A model generated the notes under the pieces. It worked only from the letters and a program-made list of their open reading frames with translations, made no database searches and had not been told where the DNA came from. From Saccharum officinarum (lineage: Eukaryota > Streptophyta > Magnoliopsida > Poales > Poaceae): DNA of 64,000 nt. The position numbers and the translations under genes were made by a program. The stretch spans positions 95,150,932 through 95,214,931 of the forward strand of contig CM036168.1 in the NCBI GenBank assembly GCA_020631735.1, given 5' to 3'. This document shows positions 57,583-64,000 of the stretch, piece after piece. How positions within the stretch are numbered: position 1 is the stretch's first letter; every line of letters starts with the position of its first letter.

Positions 57583-58353
57583 CTGTAGCACAAGTTTTAA
57601 ATTACCGGTGAGAACATATTTTAGTTGAGGTCACTTTTATCGAAATGGGATAATCCTTTTATAAGGGGAGGTGCATGCCATGAATGGAATGTACAAACAA
57701 TATGATGCATGCACGAGTCTTACGTTCTCACAAACTTAGGAAAAAAAGCATCTAAGGTGAATTCGGTGGCATACAACGATCTCTCATATACGTAACTAAT
57801 TCGGTCTACACGATACGCTGTTATGTACCTGCAGAAAACTCATTTCAGCCATTCCCCATGAATGCATGAAAGCAGTAAACCTACCTACACGCTTTACACG
57901 AATCCCCAGATGCGTGTACAACGGTAGTGACTACCCAAACACATCGTCCTATTGACGGCATCGCCTCAACGGACGGAACACCCCACACATGCGACACTTT
58001 TATAAAAACATGTGTAAAACATGTAATTATCCAAGTATCATATAAGCACTTTCCCTAGATCGGCGGTGTATCCGATCATGCTCTCACAACTCACACTTAC
58101 CGAAGCGTAGAGGTAACTGATCCATACATTACCACTCAATTAAGTGGCACTCATAACAAAGCACGCGTATGAGCAACGAAAAAGAAATATGGTGCAGAAC
58201 CCCAAGTTTAGTACTTAAATAGCCACCTAGAGTCCTTAACTGGGCATACAGGATATGACCACTGGCACTTTTTTTTTTTAGTTTCAAAATCACACTTTTT
58301 AAGCAGGGTTTTTGGTTTAAATACACTTATGAACAGTAATTACGCTAAACCAT
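57583..58353 (-). other. Untranslated leader of the chromovirus
   Basis: About 770 nt between the primer-binding site and the H3-like ORF, with no supported coding sequence. Confidence 0.5.
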
Positions 58354-58365
58354 GCTCCGATGCCA
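58354..58365 (-). promoter_or_regulatory. Primer-binding site of the chromovirus
   Basis: TGGCATCGGAGC on the minus strand, two bases after the LTR end, resembles TGGTATCAGAGC, complementary to plant initiator tRNA-Met, with two transitions. Confidence 0.7.
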
Positions 58366-58367
58366 GC

Positions 58368-58632
58368 TGTAACAGAACCGCCCATTATACGAGATTAAGT
58401 AAGAAAATCATCCAACGGATGGACAATTTACCAAACTTAAGCCCGTATATACCCGGTAGTCCGTGAAATCTCGACGGATTTCAAACCATTTCACTCACAG
58501 CCAAGATCGTAATAAGTTCAGCGATTACCTTCATAAGTTACACAGCAGTTTGCGGCACAAAATACATCGGAGTTTAAACATAGTTATTACAAACCTAGTT
58601 TCAATAAAGTAGCGGAAGCATTAGTTCAAGCA
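58368..58632 (-). mobile_element. 5' LTR of the chromovirus, truncated by the gap
   Basis: Same sequence as 47877-48140 (TGTAACAGAACCGCCCA...). Differences are mainly one-base indels. About 3.6 kb of this LTR and its target duplication are missing in the gap. Confidence 0.85.
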
Positions 58633-58732
58633 NNNNNNNNNNNNNNNNNNNNNNNNNNNNNNNNNNNNNNNNNNNNNNNNNNNNNNNNNNNNNNNNNNNN
58701 NNNNNNNNNNNNNNNNNNNNNNNNNNNNNNNN
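58633..58732. other. Assembly gap, 100 N
   Basis: A placeholder. It must hide about 3.6 kb of the chromovirus LTR, the rest of the older LTR, and the Copia 5' LTR and leader. Confidence 0.99.
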
Positions 58733-60722
58733 ACGGCGGCACTTGACACAATCTATCGTGCATGATTGATAAAGTATTTGAGCAAATCAAAGATCTTGAA
58801 AAGGCAAATGAGCTTTGGATAAGCTTGAAGAAATCATATGAAGGCACTTCAACGGTAAAATGCCAAACTATATATGCTCAAGGCAAGTTCTCCACATTCA
58901 AGATGAAGGGATGATGAATCCATCCGGAGATGTTCTATAGGCTCCAAGTCATTGTCAATGATCTCAAGGGCTTGGGAGAGGTTGAGGACAAGGACTTCTC
59001 ACACAAGTTCTTGATGTGCTTACCCAAGAAGTTTGCCACCTTGAGAAGAATGATCTTTAGAGAGGAGATTGGACAAGGTCAAACCAACCAATGTGCTTGG
59101 AGATATAATGAGATGCCCAATACAATGATGATGAAGATGAGGTAGAAGAGAAGAAGGAGACCAAGGTCAGCAAGAGAAGCCCATTGCATTCAAGGCTTCA
59201 TCCTCTAAGGGCAAGAGCAAGGTAGAAAGTGATGAATGATGATCCATTCGATGATGAGACCATGGCCCTCCTTGTGCACAAGATGGGAAGTTCATGAAGA
59301 AGAAAGGATATGGGCAAGGAAGAGGAGAGACACTATAAAGGCAAAGACCCTTTGCTACAATTGCAATAGCCCCGATCACATAGTGGCGGATTACCCTATG
59401 AAGATAAGAGATTTCATAATGGGGACTTGAAGCTCAAGAAGAACAAGAAGGATAAGAAAGAGAATGAGAAGAAAGCAAAGAAGAGCTTCACTTTCAACAA
59501 GAAGAAGAGGGTGGTGGTTATGTAGTCACTTGGATAGTGACAACTCCGATAGTGATGATGATGAAAGCTCTAGTGATGATGAGAGGATCACTCGCGAGCC
59601 ATTGCAAACATCGCCCTCTCCAACAAGCCATCCATCTTCGACACTTCATCAACATGCCTTATGGCCAAGCTACAAAGGTAAAATATGATGATAGTGATGA
59701 TGATTCTTGTGCTAGTGATGATTGTAGGAGTGATGATGAGGAGGATGAGGACTACTCCAAGGATGATCTATTAGGCATAATAGATCAAATGAGCAAGGGC
59801 TACAAGAGGACAACCAAGAAATATAAAATATTGGAACAAGAGCTCATTGCCAAGAGCAATGAAAATGATGCCTTGATGGAGGAGCTTGTTGCTCTCAAAA
59901 AGAGTAAGGAGTGCAAAGAAATTGAACAAGAGCTCAAAGCTCTTAGAAATCCTTTGATGAGCTAGAGGCTTCTCGTGAGTGTCTAAAGAAGACACGAGGA
60001 TCTTGAAATTGCTCACACTAGGCTTAAGGAAGCCCACTCCACTCTACTTGAGCTCATCAAGGAAAAAGATCTCAAGTTGGAGAAGCTCATGAAGGAAGCT
60101 AAGGAGGAGCAAGTGATTGTCACTTGTGATATTGGACTAACATGTGATATTATTGATGATTCTTTATTTGTTAGTCCTACTAATGCTTCATGTAGCTCAT
60201 CATCATCCACCACAACCAACTCTACCTCTACTACTAGTGATTCATCACTTGTGGTTGAGACTCTCAAGAGAGAGGTGGATGATCTCACCCGCGCATTAGG
60301 CAACGCTATGGTGGGGATGCCCGCTTGCTAAAATGCTTGGGTAGCCAAAGGTTCTCCTTAACAAAGAGGGATTGGGCTATACTCCCAAGAAGGGCAAGGC
60401 GACCTTTGCTACTCTAAAGCCTCGCTTTGTGAAGGGCAATGGTCGTTATTGCAATAGATGCAAGCAAATTGGGCATCTAGAGATTAATTGCAATAAAATG
60501 AACAAGAACAAGAAAAATGCTAATGTACCTTACATTCCTTTTGATTCTTGTTATGTACTTACCAAGGGTGAGAAAGGTGTGCATGCTAGGTTTGTTGGTA
60601 CACCAATTGTGGGCCCAAAGAAGAAGGCCATTTGGGTACCAAAGAGCTTAGTGACTAACCTCCAAGGACCCAAGCAAGTATGGGTACCTAAGAAACATTA
60701 AATTATTTTGTAGGTTAATTAC
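58733..60722 (+). pseudogene. SIRE-like Copia gag, multiply frameshifted
   Basis: Segments in changing frames match Copia gag: KVFEQIKDLEKANELW, VKCQTIYAQGKFSTFKMK, then MFYRLQVIVNDLKGLGEVED and DFSHKFLMCLPKKF (from 58930). A first zinc knuckle at about 59355-59400 reads CYNCNSPDHIVADY, with Tyr where the last Cys should be. A coiled-coil Lys/Glu-rich part follows (59760-60300). The frame 60372-60701 has an intact second knuckle (CNRCKQIGHLEINC). Disruptions look like homopolymer indels, e.g. around 58910-58930. Confidence 0.85.
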
Positions 60723-63700
60723 AAGGCGGAGGAAGGCATTGGGTGCTTGATAGTGGGTGCTCTCAACATATGACCGGTGATTCAAGAATGTTCAACTCTC
60801 TCAAATCAAATGATAGTGACATTGATAGCATCACATTTGGTGACAATAGCAAGGGTGATGTAAAGGCTCTTGGAAGGATTGCAATCTCAAATGATCATAG
60901 CATCTCCAATGTGCTACTAGTTGAAAAGCTCAATTTCAACTTGTTGTCGGTTGCTCAATTGTGTGATCTCGGTTTCAAGTGCATATTTGGTGTTGATGAT
61001 GTGGAGATAGTTAGTGTTGATGGCTCTAACTTGATCTTCAAAGGCTTTAGATATGAGAATCTATACTTGGTTGATTTCAATGCTAGTGACACTCAACTTT
61101 CAACATGCTTGCTCACTAAATCAAGTATGGGTTGGTTATGGCATAGAAGACTTGGTCATGTTGGCATGAAGCAATTGAACAAGTTAGTAAAGCATGACTT
61201 AGTTAGAGGCTTGAAGGATGTCACATTTGAGAAGGATAAGCTATGTAGTGCATGTCAAGCTGGAAAGCAAGTAGGCAACACTCATCCATTGAAGAGCATT
61301 ATGAGTACTTCCAAGGCATTTGAGTTGTTGCACATGGATCTATTTGGGCCAACTACATACACAAGCATTGGTGGCAACAAGTATGGTTTTGTGATTGTGG
61401 ATGATTTCACTAGATACACATGGATATTCTTTCTTGTGGACAAAAGTGATGTATTTGACATATTCAAGAAGTTCATCAAGAGAGTGCAAAATGAATTTGA
61501 GACCACAATTAAGAAAGTAAGAAGTGACAATGGAAGTGAGTTTAGAAACACAAGAGTTGATGAGCTATGTGAAGAGCTTGGAATCAAACATCAATTCTCG
61601 GCCAAGTATACACCTCAATCAAATGGCCTAGTTGAGAGGAAAAATAGAACCTTAATTGATATGGCAAGATCAATGTTGAATGAGTATAATGTGAGTCATT
61701 CATTTTGGGCCGAAGCAATCAACACGGCTTGCTTTTATAGCAACCGTCTCTATTGCCATAAGTTCCTTGAGAAGACACCATATGAGATCTTAAATGGAAG
61801 AAAGCCCAACATTGCATACTTTCGGGTATTTGGTTGTAAATGCTATATCTTGAAGAAAGGCACTAGATTGAGCAAGTTTGAGAAGAAATGTGATGAAGGC
61901 TTCCTACTTAGTTACTCAACTACTAGCAAAGCTTATAGAGTTTGGAATTTGGCTAATGGTCAATTTGAAGAAGTGTATGATGTTGAGTTTGATGAAACAA
62001 ATGGTTCTCAAGATGAAGAAGATAACTTGGATGATGTGAGAGGAACTCAATTGAGTAATGCTATGAAAGAGATGGATATTGGCGATATTAGACCAAAACA
62101 AGTAATTCATGTGGATGATGACAAAGATCAAGTGCTCCAAAGTCCAATTACACAAGCTAGTGGTTCTCTAATGCAAAATCAATCTAGTACATCATCTCAA
62201 GTGCAACAAGATCAACATGTGGCTAGTTCATCATCTCCAACTCATGATCAATATCAACATCCAAGCAATCAAGTCCAAGTGCTTCAACCAACTAACATTG
62301 CAAGAGACCATCCATTAGATTCCATCATTGGTGACATACAAAGAGGAGTTCAAACTAGATCAAGATTGACATCATTTTGTGCTCACTCTTCTTTTGTGTC
62401 AATGGAAGAACCCAAGGACATTGATAAAGCATTGAGAGATCCGGATTGGGTAAATGCAATGCATGAAGAGCTCAACAACTTCAAGAGAAATGAAGTATGG
62501 GAACTAGTTGAAAGGCCTAAGGATCATAATGTCATTGGAACAAGATGGGTCTTTCGCAACAAGCAAGATCAAGACGGGATAGTAGTAAGGAACAAAGCAA
62601 GACTAGTGGCTCAAGGTTACACACAAATAGAGGGTCTTGACTTTGGTGAAACTTATGCCCCGGTTGCAAGATTGGAAGCAATTAGGATCTTACTTGCCTA
62701 TGCTTGTGCTCACAATATCAAGCTATATCAAATGGATGTAAAGAGTGCATTTCTCAATGGGTACATTCAAGAGGAGGTGTATGTGGAGCAAACCTCCCGG
62801 TTTTGAAAATGACAAGAAACCCAATCATGTATACAAGTTAAGGAAGGCTTTGTATGGATTAAAGCAAGCACCTAGAGCATGGTATGAAAGATTGAGGGAC
62901 TTCTTGCTATCCAAAGGATTTGTCATGGGCAAAGTTGATACAACACTATTCTCCAAGAAGATTGAGAAAGACTTATTTGTATTGCAAATATATATTGATG
63001 ATATCATATTCGGTTCAACCAATCAAGATTATTGTGATGAGTTTGGGAAAATGATGGCAAAAGAATTTGAAATGTCAATGATTGGTGAACTTAGTTTCTT
63101 TCTTGGACTTCAAATCAAACAAATGAAAGAAGGTACATTTGTGAGCCAAACCAAGTACATCAAAGATATGCTCAAGAAGTTTGGCATGGAAGATGCAAAG
63201 GGCATTACAACTCCAATGAGCACTAGTGGAAGTTTGGATAGTGACAAGAGTGGCAACATGGTAGATCAAAAGCTATATAGATCAATGATTGGTAGCCTAC
63301 TCTATGTGACGGCATCAAGGCCCGATGTGATGTTTAGTGTATGTATGTGTGCAAGATTTCAAGCCTCACCAAGAGAAAGTCATTTGAAGGCAACAAAGAG
63401 AATATTGAGGTACTTAAAGCATACACAAGATGTTGGATTGTGGTATCCCAAAGGTGCAAGTTTTGAGCTAGTTGGATATTCGGATTCCGACTATGCCGGT
63501 GATAAAGTGGAGAGAAAGAGCACTTCCGGAACATGTCAATTGTTGGGAAGATCACTTGTCTCATGGTCATCCAAGAAGCAAAATAGTATTGCACTATCTA
63601 CCGCTGAAGCCGAATACATCGCCGCGGGTAGTTGTTGTGCACAAATCTTGTGGATGAAGGCAACATTGAAGGATTTTGGAATCAATTTCAAGAATGTGCC

Positions 63701-63944
63701 ACTGCTATGTGACAATGAAAGTGCCGTGAAGCTAACTAACAATCCGATTCAACATCAAAGAACAAAGCATATTGATGTTCGCCATCACTTTATTAGAGAT
63801 CATCAACAAAAGGGTGACATTGCTATTGAGAGTGTGGGCACCGAAGATCAATTAGCCGATCTATTCACCAAGCCACTTGATGAGAAGAGATTTCACAAGC
63901 TAAAGAATGAGTTGAACATACTTGACTTCTCCAACATGAGTTGA
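60722..63944 (+). pseudogene. SIRE-like Copia pol (PR-IN-RT-RNase H), one frameshift
   Basis: The frame is open from about 60722 to 62806. It has protease ([13 protein letters not shown]), the GAG-pre-integrase zinc motif ([24 protein letters not shown]), an integrase core with [16 protein letters not shown] and ERKNRT, and RT entry ([40 protein letters not shown]). At about 62790 an extra A shifts the frame; the second frame (to the TGA at 63942) continues [20 protein letters not shown], the RT catalytic YIDDIIFGS, and RNase H (GYSDSDYAGD, STAEAEYIAAGS, KHIDVRHHFIRD, QLADLFTKPL). Everything else is intact, so the copy is young. The 3' LTR lies beyond the window. Confidence 0.95.
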
Positions 63945-64000
63945 TGCACCCCATATATGACATGCCTCTCCTTCGAGCCCCAAGGTACAATTGGTTGACA
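63945..64000 (+). other. Copia sequence downstream of pol
   Basis: The first 56 bp after the pol stop, with no feature. The element continues out of the window. Confidence 0.6.

Noticed and set aside
1..64000. CRISPR arrays, bacterial operons, rRNA genes
   Set aside because: No spaced identical repeats, no bacterial gene layout and no rRNA sequence; the window is plant nuclear DNA.

Overview
The window is nuclear DNA from a grass, probably a panicoid/Andropogoneae species (sorghum, sugarcane, Miscanthus type). The evidence is GC3-rich intron-poor genes beside AT-rich intergenic DNA, Stowaway and Tourist MITEs with TA and TTA-type target duplications, Athila, Tekay-like and SIRE-like LTR retrotransposons, and plant-only gene families. 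The species assignment is inference. Two runs of exactly 100 N (27559-27658 and 58633-58732) are assembly gaps of unknown true size.

Layout. 2-592 (-): N-terminal part of a PPR-like gene that leaves the window. 800-2230: MITE-rich spacer. 2346-2639 (-): last coding block of a Gln/Ala/Pro-rich protein, cut off by a Helitron-like terminus. 2838-8800: no convincing gene. 8800-15800: two small membrane-protein genes (10863-11252 and the DUF3339 gene 14740-15015) separated by a 1.27-kb tandem duplication whose copies were later hit by different transposons. 15979-19962: a 4-kb solo LTR with perfect 5-bp target duplications. 21065-27558: a decayed Athila-type Ty3/Gypsy element (-) containing a solo SIRE-like Copia LTR. 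30005-30417: fragment of an NPF/PTR transporter gene. 30433-32358 (+): a PPR gene whose end has been replaced, in frame, by the RNase H domain of a LINE. 34966-40833 (+): a complete 13-exon purple acid phosphatase gene. 42300-45200: no coding gene recognised. 45230-47137: compound MITE region. 47236-58632: a Tekay-like chromovirus (-) with 3.9-kb LTRs, inserted in an older LTR of its own family. 58733-64000: a SIRE-like Ty1/Copia element (+), 5' part lost in the gap.

Host genes are few: two PPR-type genes (organellar RNA processing), two small membrane proteins, one secreted metallophosphatase and a C-terminal exon of unknown function. They do not form a pathway. Most of the DNA is transposon-derived.

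The most unusual signals are (1) an extra ORF upstream of gag in the chromovirus whose first 13 codons match the histone H3 tail exactly and whose H3 likeness continues in the neighbouring frame, in an element whose integrase ends in a chromodomain-like region; and (2) the PPR-RNase H chimera made by a 5'-truncated LINE, with the displaced original PPR C-terminus still readable behind the poly(A). The two elements flanking the second gap are broken almost only by single-base indels, which suggests consensus errors in the assembly. The Athila copy has C-to-T type nonsense codons and looks truly old.
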